The position numbers and the translations under genes were made by a program. From Bacillota bacterium (GTDB lineage: Bacteria; Bacillota; Clostridia; Christensenellales; DTU072): DNA of 64,000 nucleotides. The stretch lies in NCBI GenBank assembly GCA_023394875.1, contig JAEXAB010000001.1, forward strand, positions 186,001 through 250,000, read 5' to 3'. Shown here one piece after another: positions 16,316 to 25,292 of the stretch (within the stretch, counting starts at the first letter, position 1; each line of letters opens with the position of its first letter). The notes beneath the pieces were generated by a model. It ran no database searches, was not told the origin of the DNA, and was given only the letters and a program-made list of their open reading frames with translations.

Positions 16316-19300
16316 TTATCTCCCTGTAATAACAGTTATAACAATCGGCATAAATTCGTCTACACACTCTGGATTGTAATTTGGTTCTCCCTCTTTCGGA
16401 GCGGGGTAGCATACCCAAATTGTGGCGCTTTCATCCACAAATTCCAGCTCATAGCCGTTTACTTCGGACAGATATACTTCTTCTTCTTCATCGTAGAAGC
16501 AAATAAAATCAGGTACGCGGAAGAACAAATCCACAATAAACTTGCCATCTACCAATAGCTCTTCAAAATACTCTTCTTCTAAATACAGTCTGAATCCATC
16601 TATATCGTCATCGTATTCAAAGTCACCTAATTCACCATAGATAGCAAATACGGTTCCGTCGCTAACCGTCATAGTAATATAAGGACGCAGTATTTGCAAA
16701 TAAATCCTAAAGCTGTTATCCGGATTTACTATTTCTTCGATACCAAAATAAAATACTACATCGTAATAGTAATAATCATCTTCCGGATCATATTCGAAGT
16801 AATATGTCTGATAGGTTCCCTTTTCGACCGGAATCAATTCTTCAGTCGCTACAACAGTGAATATAGAATCTACTCTTAATGTAACACTATGATTTACGGT
16901 ATCCAAGTAGTCAGGATTAATTTTCAAACTCTCTAGCTCAATAAAAATCACGCCTTCATTTTGCTTTTCCATTATTTCTATAAAGGAATATTCCAATTTC
17001 GTATCTCCAATACTAATACTTACTACTTTCTCAACCTCAGACAAATTGACGGTCAGATAATACACTATTTGCGTAATTCTGTCGTTTGCAGTAACAGTAA
17101 TAATGAGTTCGAAGCTTTCACCTTCATAAGCGATATAATAATATCCCTCTTGTTCTTCTAATAAAGCACCGGAAACGTCTTCAATTTCTACTTTGACCAA
17201 GTACAGCTTTTGGAAAATAAGATAATTGCCTGTGGAAGAATTAATCGTTGCTTCCATTTTGCTTGCATCTTCGGAATTTTGCTGGAATTCTATCCTGTTA
17301 TCTAATTTATCCTGAATTAAATCCATGAGCGACATACTATACGCATAAAGCGTTGCATCAGAGCTTACTAGTCCTTCACGTACTATGAATACGTAAAGAT
17401 ATCCATCCAAGGAGTCATCTTTCTTATCAGTAACAGTAATACGAATCTTTTTGCCCTCTTCTATAAGTTCAAAGTCATAATTAAATGGACTTATGTCTAT
17501 TCCATAGCCAGGCAATATTTCCATATCGTCGGAAATATCATTGGAGAACTCAAAATCTTCGGGGATTAGAATACTCCATATATCACTCGAATTCGGCAAA
17601 ACAGCTGTTTCATAGGCGCGCTCGCCTGCCACTTTAATAATCACGTTTTGCCAGTCATAACCACCGGGACGACTTGCGTCAACGTAGATCAACATATATG
17701 TCTGTACCGTTTGATTATTGTAGGTAAACCTTACCACAAACATATTCAGACCGGGTTCGGTAAACACAATTTCATCGCCGTTTTCCCACTCTTCATAACC
17801 TACGATAGTTACTTGTGACAGCGTAGGACCGGAATTACCCCGGAACTCAATTCTGTAGGCTGTATTTGAACTCAGCTCTGCAGCAAAAAACATTACGTTT
17901 CTGTAGTCTGCCTGCAAAGTTTCAAGAATGGTTCCCTCAGCGTTTTTGATATATGCGTTATTAGGCACAAAATCAAGTTTGCGTATTTGTAATACCACGT
18001 CATATTCTGTTACGTAGTTATTGTTGCCGTCGTAAACTTCTATCACAAAGTAGTTGTCGCCGACAAATAATATATCTGCGTCAATAGCAGTTATTGTTTT
18101 TCCTCCGTGCTTAAACTTAGCCGTGTAATTTTGAGGAACTTCCACGTTAATTGCATAAGATTCTTCAGAACAAGTGGTAAAATCGGCGTAGATCATCACT
18201 CCCCAATCATCATCGTATATTCCTATACCATATTCACCTATTGATAAGGATTTGACAAACAGATACGGTTTTATAACAACCTTGTAAATATCAACGTCTT
18301 CATCTCCTTCTCTTACCGTAATCGTTAATTCATTATTGCTATCATATGAAGGCAATTTTACCGTTTGTCCTTTGGTGATTCCATGAACGGTATATTTGCT
18401 GTCAATTGTCCAATCAAATACGTAAGTATTGGATATATTGTCAATACGATAAAAATTATATTCTACCAATCTGGAAAGTTCCAATTCCTGACCGTTAATA
18501 GTTATGGAATCAAATGTCGATTTGTCCTTTATAATTGTGAGATAATGATACCATACGTTGCCGTTTGCGTTTGTTATTCTTATGGTTAGCTCAATGTCGT
18601 TAATACCGTCAAAATAAACGTAATCCCCACCGGAATTAATTAGCGGCAAGAATATTCCGCCGTCTCCCGGGAAGTAACGCCCAAGCATAATGTCATAATA
18701 AGATAAATAATCGTCTAAATAAACAAATATCTCGTACTCGCCTTCTTTATCCACCCTTGTTTCCCAATTTCCGTTACCTAAGTCTCCGGAATAAATTTCC
18801 ATACCGTCGCTTGGTGGATACAAAATGATATATCCCGGTTCTGTGGCAGGAATAAGATTATAAACCGTTACATCTACATCTATTTTATCTTCTATGTTTA
18901 TATAATAACTGCCAGCTGCAGAAGATTGATAACCGGAAGCGTCATATTCAACGGTCTGTTTCAACTCTCTTTTCCCGCTTCTATAAACGTTGTATACCTG
19001 CACGTCTTGAAGAACAAATTCTTCACCGATATAATAATCCCTTCTGAAATTATCTCCGATAATAATATCAACGTCAACTATTTCGTCTTCTATTATAGAA
19101 TATTCTATTGGGTCACTTGATACACCTTTGTAAGTGAAAATAAGTTCTCCTTGACCTATCGTCGATGAATCAAAACCGCTTATAGTTACCAGGCTGTTGG
19201 GCAGATAAATACAATAGCCGTCACCTCCTGCCAAAGAAACACCGATATATCCATCAGCTACGAAAAATTCTGTACCAATAACAAATTCCGTAATCGAAAT

Positions 19301-20749
19301 ATTCGCGTAAATTGATTCTACAGCATCATTTCCGTCAGTCACATAAATTTGATAATATACAGAATTAGAGTAAGGAAGACTTACACATATTTCATAAAAT
19401 CCGTACTCATCAGGAACGTTGTTTCCAACAAATTCAGACGGGACTTCTATAGTATAAACGCTCTCGTCTACTGTCTCAGTAAACAAAATTTCGTCGTATG
19501 AATTCAGATAAACAGCTTCTATTATCAAACCTTGGTAACTAAACAAATCGCCAAAGCCAAACTGCACGGGATGTTGGCTGTTCGGCGCTATGCGATAAAA
19601 GCTAAAAGACGGTTTTTGTCTGACCATTACAGTGTAATCCAAGCTTATATCATCGTCGTATACTACGAAGATATCAAAAAATGTTTCGTAACCATTGTTA
19701 TGCCAGCCTTCGTAGTTTGAAGAATCGATAGTAAATTTACCTTCGCCGGCTTCAGTGGAGTAAGTAAGTTCCTCGGTATATGAGGTGTTTTCATACTTGG
19801 CAAATACCTTTAACGTATCGCAATTAAAGTCAGCGCCATATTCAAAATTAACGAAGTCAACGCCAATCAGATACAAGCCGATAATTTTGGCTCTCGCTAC
19901 GGTAACCTCATAACTGGTTGTTTTGCCCATATACGACAAAATTACGTCATAGGACTGCGCTTCGTCTGATTTATGCAGTTTGTTATAAGCCGAACTGTCT
20001 ATTTCGAAACCGCTTGTAAGATAACTCTTGGAGTCATCCATCATAGTAACTTCCAATTGCAAACCATCCGAAGAAAACTCTTCTGCATATTTATAAGATT
20101 TCTTCATTGTGCCTACAGCTTTTATACCTTTTATAAGTTTACTCGGATCTGCAGCCACGCTTACACCATATGTAGTGGTTTTGCTCTGATAGCTTACGGT
20201 AATGGTATAAGACTGTTCGCTGGCAAGCCCGTGCGCCTTAATATAAGCACTGCTGTTAACTTGCAAACCTTCGGTTATTCTAGCCGTAGTCTCGTTATTG
20301 TACGTTGCCGTAATTGCAAGATTGGCAGAAGAAAAATTCTCATTGTAAGCAAATGCCGTTTTGTGATTAGAGTCTGCAGCAATGGCAATACTGGTCAATG
20401 CGGGCGCTGTGGCGGCCGTTACCTTGACGACAAAGGTTTTTTCGGGATATTCTTTGTATTTTACCTTAATAGTATACTCTCCCGCCTGTGTTTTGTCGAA
20501 ATTTCCTAGGTCGACGGTAAAATCTTCGCCCTGAATAAGAGTAATTGTAGTTCCGTCCGTCATTGTGGCGGTGACTACAAGTTTAGTAAGGTCAATATCC
20601 TCTCCTATCAATAAATCCAAATCTAAGTTTGAAGTATCGATAGTAAAACCGTTGATGGTAATATCTCCGACATTACCGTCGCAGGCTACTAAAGAAAAGA
20701 CCAATATTAACAAAAATACTACCATTGTTAATAATCTTTTTGTTTTCAT
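16316..20749 (-). CDS. Giant multi-domain lipoprotein with bacterial Ig-like repeats
   Basis: A surface lipoprotein of about 1477 residues. The start is placed at the ATG at 20749, because GGAGG lies just upstream; the longer frame opens with a GTG that overlaps this ribosome binding site. Signal peptide with lipobox LVAC (Cys23). Residues about 30-390 hold at least four Ig-like repeats of the Big_3 kind (for example LVVTATMTDG ... AGEYTIKVKY and LAITATYNN ... YTITVSYQ). The middle and end are further beta-sandwich-like segments, cadherin-like in places (DATLYAYSMS). It is very acidic and rich in Tyr, Asp and Glu. Probably anchored outside the membrane; its ligand is unknown. It lies 39 bases downstream of the LURP-one gene, so the two may be co-transcribed. 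Confidence 0.85.
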   Translation of the reverse strand: MKTKRLLTMVVFLLILVFSLVACDGNVGDITINGFTIDTSNLDLDLLIGEDIDLTKLVVTATMTDGTTITLIQGEDFTVDLGNFDKTQAGEYTIKVKYKEYPEKTFVVKVTAATAPALTSIAIAADSNHKTAFAYNENFSSANLAITATYNNETTARITEGLQVNSSAYIKAHGLASEQSYTITVSYQSKTTTYGVSVAADPSKLIKGIKAVGTMKKSYKYAEEFSSDGLQLEVTMMDDSKSYLTSGFEIDSSAYNKLHKSDEAQSYDVILSYMGKTTSYEVTVARAKIIGLYLIGVDFVNFEYGADFNCDTLKVFAKYENTSYTEELTYSTEAGEGKFTIDSSNYEGWHNNGYETFFDIFVVYDDDISLDYTVMVRQKPSFSFYRIAPNSQHPVQFGFGDLFSYQGLIIEAVYLNSYDEILFTETVDESVYTIEVPSEFVGNNVPDEYGFYEICVSLPYSNSVYYQIYVTDGNDAVESIYANISITEFVIGTEFFVADGYIGVSLAGGDGYCIYLPNSLVTISGFDSSTIGQGELIFTYKGVSSDPIEYSIIEDEIVDVDIIIGDNFRRDYYIGEEFVLQDVQVYNVYRSGKRELKQTVEYDASGYQSSAAGSYYINIEDKIDVDVTVYNLIPATEPGYIILYPPSDGMEIYSGDLGNGNWETRVDKEGEYEIFVYLDDYLSYYDIMLGRYFPGDGGIFLPLINSGGDYVYFDGINDIELTIRITNANGNVWYHYLTIIKDKSTFDSITINGQELELSRLVEYNFYRIDNISNTYVFDWTIDSKYTVHGITKGQTVKLPSYDSNNELTITVREGDEDVDIYKVVIKPYLFVKSLSIGEYGIGIYDDDWGVMIYADFTTCSEESYAINVEVPQNYTAKFKHGGKTITAIDADILFVGDNYFVIEVYDGNNNYVTEYDVVLQIRKLDFVPNNAYIKNAEGTILETLQADYRNVMFFAAELSSNTAYRIEFRGNSGPTLSQVTIVGYEEWENGDEIVFTEPGLNMFVVRFTYNNQTVQTYMLIYVDASRPGGYDWQNVIIKVAGERAYETAVLPNSSDIWSILIPEDFEFSNDISDDMEILPGYGIDISPFNYDFELIEEGKKIRITVTDKKDDSLDGYLYVFIVREGLVSSDATLYAYSMSLMDLIQDKLDNRIEFQQNSEDASKMEATINSSTGNYLIFQKLYLVKVEIEDVSGALLEEQEGYYYIAYEGESFELIITVTANDRITQIVYYLTVNLSEVEKVVSISIGDTKLEYSFIEIMEKQNEGVIFIELESLKINPDYLDTVNHSVTLRVDSIFTVVATEELIPVEKGTYQTYYFEYDPEDDYYYYDVVFYFGIEEIVNPDNSFRIYLQILRPYITMTVSDGTVFAIYGELGDFEYDDDIDGFRLYLEEEYFEELLVDGKFIVDLFFRVPDFICFYDEEEEVYLSEVNGYELEFVDESATIWVCYPAPKEGEPNYNPECVDEFMPIVITVITGR

Positions 20750-20788
20750 AATATCCTCCACTAAATTTCTAAAATATTGTTTGTTAAA

Positions 20789-21283
20789 CTATCTGTTTCC
20801 GCTACGAACACCATTGTGGCAGAGATTATCTATAACGATTACGCACGCAGTAAAAAAGGGCGCGTCTTCGGGATATTTTATATCCAATGTGTACTTGTCG
20901 TTAATATGAAATACCTTTTTGGTAACACTGCCGACCATCTCATTGCCTTGATAAATGCTGAAGTTCCAAGCAAACAAATCCCCTCTTATGGAGAATTCTT
21001 TGCTGTAACCTATTATGGCAAAATTACTACGGAAGCCGAATTTGCGCTTAATTCTGGCTATTTTGTTGCCGTTTGCATCCTTTATTATATAGTTGGGTAA
21101 AATGTCTACGATTTTCCTTTGAATTGTAATTAATTTTCTTCCCGCAGCGTCATATAAGAACTTTTTGTGAAGCAATGGAGAAATAACTCTGCTTCTTACC
21201 GTAAAAACGGGATTTTGGTTTGCGTCGGTGACGTTGTATTTATCACCTACCGAAATTAATTTTTGTTTAATAAACAGTTGCAT
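20789..21283 (-). CDS. LURP-one-related (LOR/YxjI) protein
   Basis: A 164-residue cytoplasmic protein of the LURP-one-related, tubby-like fold. The pattern is visible in KQKLISVGDKYNV, PVFTVRSRV, LITIQRKIVDILPNYII and the repeated short beta strands. The biochemical role of bacterial members is not established; membrane or lipid binding has been suggested from the fold. GGAG precedes the start. The C-terminal tail is poorly conserved. It is probably transcribed with the downstream giant lipoprotein. Confidence 0.82.
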   Translation of the reverse strand: MQLFIKQKLISVGDKYNVTDANQNPVFTVRSRVISPLLHKKFLYDAAGRKLITIQRKIVDILPNYIIKDANGNKIARIKRKFGFRSNFAIIGYSKEFSIRGDLFAWNFSIYQGNEMVGSVTKKVFHINDKYTLDIKYPEDAPFFTACVIVIDNLCHNGVRSGNR

Positions 21284-21360
21284 ATAATACTCCAGTTTTA
21301 TATTTGATTATATTATTATATTTTATTTTGAACTCGAAGTCAACAAATTCTTAAAAAGAA

Positions 21361-21390
21361 AAAGGACTGCCAATTTAAGGCAGTCCTTAT
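21361..21390 (-). terminator. Terminator of the cold-shock gene
   Basis: AAGGACTGCC / GGCAGTCCTT, a perfect 10-pair stem with a 7-base loop; T-rich on the minus strand after the stem. It begins 24 bases past the csp stop. Confidence 0.88.
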
Positions 21391-21411
21391 CTTTTTTAGT
21401 TTTAGTAACAG

Positions 21412-21624
21412 TTATACGGGCGTAACGTTTGTTGCACGGAATTTACTGCTATTCTTAGGATCAGCTTCTACATCAAAAGTAACTTTCTGACCTTCTGCCA
21501 ATTTCTTAAAACCTGTTGTGTTGATTGCGGAAAAATGTACGAATACGTCGTCGCCGCCATCATCGTTAGTGATGAAACCAAAACCCTTGGTGTCATTGAA
21601 CCACTTAACAGTGCCTTTGCTCAT
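21412..21624 (-). CDS. csp: Cold-shock protein (CspA family)
   Basis: A 70-residue single OB-fold RNA chaperone of normal length. RNP1 KGFGFI and RNP2 VFVHF are intact, and the start [10 protein letters not shown] is typical. It prevents RNA secondary structure, especially after cold shock. The gene is monocistronic with its own terminator. About 150 AT-rich bases upstream probably hold the promoter and a long leader of the sort that controls many csp genes, but no promoter is strong enough to mark. GGAGG precedes the ATG. Confidence 0.96.
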   Translation of the reverse strand: MSKGTVKWFNDTKGFGFITNDDGGDDVFVHFSAINTTGFKKLAEGQKVTFDVEADPKNSSKFRATNVTPV

Positions 21625-21811
21625 TATGGTAATACCTCCTTAAAAAATTATGCCATACTAAGAAAAAAGACCCCAAATAATCAACAAATCTCCAACTTGT
21701 GACTTGCAAATTACTTTCTAGGTCAAAGGGAATTTCTTATTTATAGTACGTTTACACTATAGCACGAATAAAATCAAATAGCAATACTTTTTTTAAAAAT
21801 ATTAAAATTTT

Positions 21812-22561
21812 TCAATTTTCTAGTTTTTTTATAATGGTATTTTTTGCCGTCCAAACGTCGAAAAAGTAGTTAATATACAGCAAAAAACCGCCCAAAGTCA
21901 ATAACAAGAGCAAAATCCATAGCGGTAATTTTTTATATAAATCTACAGTTTTTCCGACGAAGTGCAATTTTTCTTTGCAAACAGTTGTATGATTTACAAA
22001 GTATTGTGCCCGTAATTTCTGTATCCACGGCAAACCCAGACCAAAAGTAACGGCGCCTAACACAGCTGAAAGGGCGGTGATTGCGGCTATTTTGATAAAA
22101 TTCCCTTCTAAATAAGAGTTTTCTAAATTATCGCTGTCTTGATATACCGTATTGGCTTTTTTCCACTTTCTCACCCGCGCTGTAATAAAAAGAGTGTTAA
22201 TGCCGGCAATAAAAGCGTTCGTTCCCCATTCGATAATTTTGCTGTCAAAGTTTTTCGCTATCCTATTTATAATAAAGTTAAAAACAAACAAGCATGCCGC
22301 CGTAAAAAACATTCCCGTCAGATAAATAAAATAAACTTTTGTCAGTTTCCCGACGAATTTTAATTGTCTTCCTTCGATATAACTGTTTCCGCACATATAC
22401 CGTTCATACAAAAAAACGCTCAACGGATACAAAACCGAAGCCGAGGCTAAAGTAGCCGCGGCTTTTAGTATCTGATATAAAAAATGTAATGCCATGCTCC
22501 CTTCAAAGCGGGATTCTAAGTTAAGTTCTTCTATTTCTGCCGACAGTGTAATTTCTTCCAT
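21812..22561 (-). CDS. Integral membrane protein, DUF898-like
   Basis: About 249 residues with roughly six membrane segments in three similar units. Each unit has a cytosolic piece such as EGRQLKFVGK or KEKLHFVGK followed by hydrophobic stretches; PWIQKLRAQYFVNHT resembles the W-x-x-x-R-Q-F-x-x-N-T motif of DUF898/YjgN proteins. Function unknown. The start is uncertain: the ATG at 22561 is preferred because the longer frame from 22639 would overlap the DUF2804 gene by 47 bases. Neither has a clear ribosome binding site. It lies immediately downstream of the DUF2804 gene and is probably in the same operon. Confidence 0.7.
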   Translation of the reverse strand: MEEITLSAEIEELNLESRFEGSMALHFLYQILKAAATLASASVLYPLSVFLYERYMCGNSYIEGRQLKFVGKLTKVYFIYLTGMFFTAACLFVFNFIINRIAKNFDSKIIEWGTNAFIAGINTLFITARVRKWKKANTVYQDSDNLENSYLEGNFIKIAAITALSAVLGAVTFGLGLPWIQKLRAQYFVNHTTVCKEKLHFVGKTVDLYKKLPLWILLLLLTLGGFLLYINYFFDVWTAKNTIIKKLEN

Positions 22562-22592
22562 ATTATTAGCTTTTGCTGTCGGCAAAAAACTA

Positions 22593-23624
22593 TTACCACA
22601 AATTCTCCATATATTCGCAAAAAGCGTACATATTGTCAATTTTCAGTTCGGTTCCGTCGTCTAGGATTACTTTACCGCTCCAATAACCGTGCACCTGATG
22701 ACATTTAGCTCCCAATAGTCCTAATATTTTCACTCCCGTTTCGTTATCGTAGAACGGTTTCATAGTCATATCGAAGCGATTATCAACGGAAACAAAATGC
22801 CAAGGCTCCATCCAGCGTCCCTTATAGAATTTTTCCACGTTGACTGCGGAGATTTTGTGACATTTCCCATCGTAGAATATAGCCGTTTCGGTCGCTGCGT
22901 CTTCCTTTCCAAAGCCCCAGGTAAGTTCAAAGCCAAAGAGTTTGCCGTCTATTCTTGTACTGCCGTTACCCCAAAACCAAGCGTTTTTATGGGGCCAAAC
23001 ACCTCTGCCCCAGTCCAACACTCCGAAGGTATCGTCCTTAGAAAATTCTATTACTTCATTACCTATTTTTACCGTGCCTTTGGTGGGCATACAGTTTATT
23101 TTTTGGGTATAAAAGAACCTGCCTTTCTTCTCAAACGGCGTAGCTATGGTTATCGATTCATGGTCGGTAAGCATATCCATTTCGAATTGAGCTACAAAGT
23201 CCTCTCCCTTACTCTTGCCGGCAAAACTAATTTTTCTTATACTTTCGGTTACTTCAAACTTGAGATGGTTCTTGCCCTGTTTATATTCCAGTTCATAAGG
23301 TCTATCGCCGTTTCTCGGCGGTATAAATCTGTTCATGGTAAACAGGTTGATTCCACCCGCCTTTACAGTCCTTCCTGTCTTTAAGTCAACCAACGTTGTG
23401 TTGCCCGCGGTTGCTATGGAAATATTGAAAAAACAAATCTGCACCATATATCTTTCGTTGGATACCTGATAAAAATCCCATTCCTTTGTTCTCCAGCGTA
23501 AATTAGGCATTATATTTTCTCTGTTATAAATATAAAGATTCCTTCTGCACCAACCCGGCTTATTAAGTAATCCTTCTTCATTTAGCAATAATGTTTCTTC
23601 TCTTATCTCGGTTTGATTAAGCAT
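22593..23624 (-). CDS. DUF2804 family protein
   Basis: A 343-residue protein of DUF2804 with its hallmark GVLDWGRGVWPHKNAWFWG at about 202-220. The fold is predicted to be a lipocalin-like or hydroxyneurosporene-synthase-like beta barrel; no reaction is established. No signal peptide. AAGGAG precedes the start. It probably forms an operon with the membrane protein that follows. Confidence 0.85.
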   Translation of the reverse strand: MLNQTEIREETLLLNEEGLLNKPGWCRRNLYIYNRENIMPNLRWRTKEWDFYQVSNERYMVQICFFNISIATAGNTTLVDLKTGRTVKAGGINLFTMNRFIPPRNGDRPYELEYKQGKNHLKFEVTESIRKISFAGKSKGEDFVAQFEMDMLTDHESITIATPFEKKGRFFYTQKINCMPTKGTVKIGNEVIEFSKDDTFGVLDWGRGVWPHKNAWFWGNGSTRIDGKLFGFELTWGFGKEDAATETAIFYDGKCHKISAVNVEKFYKGRWMEPWHFVSVDNRFDMTMKPFYDNETGVKILGLLGAKCHQVHGYWSGKVILDDGTELKIDNMYAFCEYMENLW

Positions 23625-23688
23625 AATATCTCCTTATCCTTATTTAATATAAAATAAATATATCATATCAATATAGTTTTTTCAATAT

Positions 23689-23719
23689 ACAAAAGCGCGC
23701 AAATTTTGCGCGCTTTTGT
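23689..23719 (-). terminator. Terminator of spo0A, possibly bidirectional
   Basis: ACAAAAGCGCGCAAA / TTTTGCGCGCTTTTGT is a near-perfect palindrome 25 bases past the spo0A stop. A and T runs on both sides would also let it insulate the DUF2804 operon. Confidence 0.75.
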
Positions 23720-23743
23720 ACGGTATTATATTTTTGTCAGACG

Positions 23744-24478
23744 TTACATCATTTCTATCATAACCTTGTCGGCAACTAGCGCTATAAGTTCTCCGTTGGT
23801 TGGCTTTTCTCCCTTATTGTATATCTTAATGCCGAAAATGGCGTTTATGTTTTCTATTTTTCCGCGGTTCCAGGCAACTTCTATAGCGTGCCTTATCGCT
23901 CTTTCTACCTTACTTGCAGTGGTATCGAAATTCTGCGCCACAGACGGATAAAGCTTTTTGGTAATGCAGTTTATCATATCGGGGCAATTTACCGCAAGTT
24001 TTACGGCTTCCCTCAAAAATTGATAGCCTTTGATATGGGGCGGGATGCCCGCTCTGATAAATATGTTACTTAATCTTTCATCCATAGCTTTGGGTGTAAG
24101 CTCGTACTTCTCTGAATATTGACTGTATTGGAGTAGCTTTATTAGTTTACTTTTCAGTTCACTAAAAGAATACGGTTTGAAAAAGCACTCGTCAAAACTT
24201 ATCGTCCGCAAATAACCCCCTATTTCTTCCTGCATAAGTCGGCTCGTTACCACAATTTTGGGTCGCGGTACGGGCAGAGAGGACAAAATCTCTCGGCAAT
24301 TGGGGAAAGCAATGTCGATAATGATTGCGTTAACCGTGTTATCATCATAAACATCTTCAACAGCGGCAGCCGAGGAGCATGTGATCAAATTGATTTCTTG
24401 GTCATTCTGGAAAAAGGATACAGCATTAGCTGTAAGCGATGGGCTACCATCGCAAAACACAACGGTAAATTTCTTCAT
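23744..24478 (-). CDS. spo0A: Spo0A-family response regulator
   Basis: The transcription factor that commits Bacillota to sporulation and other stationary-phase programmes. 244 residues. The C-terminal DNA-binding domain is nearly canonical: AGIPPHIKGYQFLREA, then KVERAIRHAIEVAWNRG and KPTNGELIA. The receiver domain (1-115) keeps the phospho-acceptor Asp (IIIDIAF, about 55), the Thr/Ser switch (VVTSR) and Lys101 (FKPY), but the acidic pair near residue 10 is reduced to one Asp (FCDGS), so metal binding and phosphorylation may be altered. AAGGAG precedes the ATG. spoIVB, its usual neighbour, is absent. The promoter region carries two notable palindromes. Confidence 0.9.
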   Translation of the reverse strand: MKKFTVVFCDGSPSLTANAVSFFQNDQEINLITCSSAAAVEDVYDDNTVNAIIIDIAFPNCREILSSLPVPRPKIVVTSRLMQEEIGGYLRTISFDECFFKPYSFSELKSKLIKLLQYSQYSEKYELTPKAMDERLSNIFIRAGIPPHIKGYQFLREAVKLAVNCPDMINCITKKLYPSVAQNFDTTASKVERAIRHAIEVAWNRGKIENINAIFGIKIYNKGEKPTNGELIALVADKVMIEMM

Positions 24479-24518
24479 AAACTCTCCTTAAATATTAAAA
24501 TTTGCAGATTATGAACAT

Positions 24519-24547
24519 ATAATAACACGCATTTCAAATCCTGTAAA
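24519..24547 (-). promoter_or_regulatory. Promoter of spo0A
   Basis: On the minus strand: TTTACA, 17-base spacer, TATTAT, 40 bases before the start codon. Confidence 0.65.
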
Positions 24548-24551
24548 TACA

Positions 24552-24603
24552 TTTTGAACAAAATTTATATACATTTTTGTTCAAAATTGTCGACAGCTGT
24601 CGA
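24552..24603 (-). promoter_or_regulatory. Candidate operators upstream of spo0A
   Basis: TTTTGAACAAAA (24552-24563) and TTTTGTTCAAAA (24575-24586) form a perfect 12-base inverted repeat directly upstream of the -35 element. Next to it, two TGTCGA motifs (24588-24593 and 24598-24603) lie within the palindrome TCGACAGCTGTCGA and resemble Spo0A boxes (TGTCGAA). Autoregulation is an inference. Confidence 0.5.
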
Positions 24604-24909
24604 GCGAAGGTAATTAACGCTAGTTTTTGAGGTATAAAAAAACCAAATTATTGTTGCTTTATGACGCAAATTGCGCGTTTTTACGCATTAATAGCAGTTA
24701 AAAATGTTGTGTATATTTTTATAATTTATTTTTGAAAAAAATTTTTTCCAAATAAATTTTTGTTTTTTTGGTTTTGTCAGAAAAAATTTTCGCGCATTTT
24801 GAATAATTAGATTTTGTAAAAGAAAGATCGGTAAAAACCGACCTGATAGGAAAAAATTTGCCGACAAAGATGGGGAGCGTTAAGATATAACGCTCCCTTT
24901 TATCTTTTA
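24604..24909. other. Gene-free AT-rich spacer between spo0A and ferredoxin genes
   Basis: No gene supported on either strand. It contains several poly-A/T tracts and the hairpin at 24873-24897. Confidence 0.55.
24873..24905. terminator. Hairpin after the ferredoxin gene
   Basis: GGGAGCGTTA / TAACGCTCCC is a perfect 10-pair stem with loop AGATA, 12 bases past the ferredoxin stop. The better T tract lies on the plus-strand side, so it may act mainly on plus-strand transcripts, or only as a 3' stabiliser of ferredoxin mRNA. Confidence 0.6.
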
Positions 24910-25077
24910 TTATTGAGCAATAGCTTCCTGAGGGCAAACATCTGCGCATGCGCCACAGTCTATGCACTTATCGGGATCGATAACGTATAGATTGTTACCT
25001 TCGCTGATAGCTTCAGAGGGACATACACTTTCACAAGATCCGCAAGAAATACATGCGTCACTAATTACATAAGCCAT
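24910..25077 (-). CDS. 2[4Fe-4S] ferredoxin
   Basis: A 55-residue clostridial-type ferredoxin, a small electron carrier for fermentative and anaerobic redox enzymes. Two complete motifs: CISCGSCESVCP (residues 9-20) and CIDCGACADVCP (38-49), each with the following Pro. Start MAYVISDACISCG is typical. AAGGAG lies upstream, and a consensus promoter precedes the gene. Monocistronic. Confidence 0.96.
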   Translation of the reverse strand: MAYVISDACISCGSCESVCPSEAISEGNNLYVIDPDKCIDCGACADVCPQEAIAQ

Positions 25078-25113
25078 AATTCAAAAACTCCTTTATACGT
25101 AGATTTTTACATA

Positions 25114-25142
25114 ATTATATCATTTAAGTGGATTTCTGTCAA
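25114..25142 (-). promoter_or_regulatory. Consensus promoter of the ferredoxin gene
   Basis: On the minus strand: TTGACA, 17-base spacer, TATAAT, a perfect sigma-A match that implies strong constitutive expression. Confidence 0.85.
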
Positions 25143-25254
25143 CGCTCCTTGCCACAAATCTTACTTATTTTATTCAACTGATTTACTTTATAATGTAAAT
25201 AAAACCTTTACTATATTTATACTATTTTATATGCGTTATTATGATGATTTTTTC

Positions 25255-25283
25255 TTTACTATTTTTTTTGTTAGTTGTATACT
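25255..25283 (+). promoter_or_regulatory. Promoter of the MATE gene, nearly leaderless
   Basis: TTTACT, 17-base spacer, TATACT. The -10 ends only nine bases before the ATG at 25293, so the leader would be about three bases. No ribosome binding site is seen. Confidence 0.55.
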
Positions 25284-25292
25284 GTTATGACT

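Noticed and set aside
19973..20509. 178-codon plus-strand frame as a gene
   Set aside because: It lies fully inside the minus-strand lipoprotein gene, has no ribosome binding site and no recognisable domain.
22797..23384. 195-codon plus-strand frame as a gene
   Set aside because: Antisense shadow of the well-supported DUF2804 gene.
24604..24905. Plus-strand small RNA ending at the 24873 hairpin
   Set aside because: The hairpin with T tract would suit one, but no convincing promoter is seen on the plus strand.
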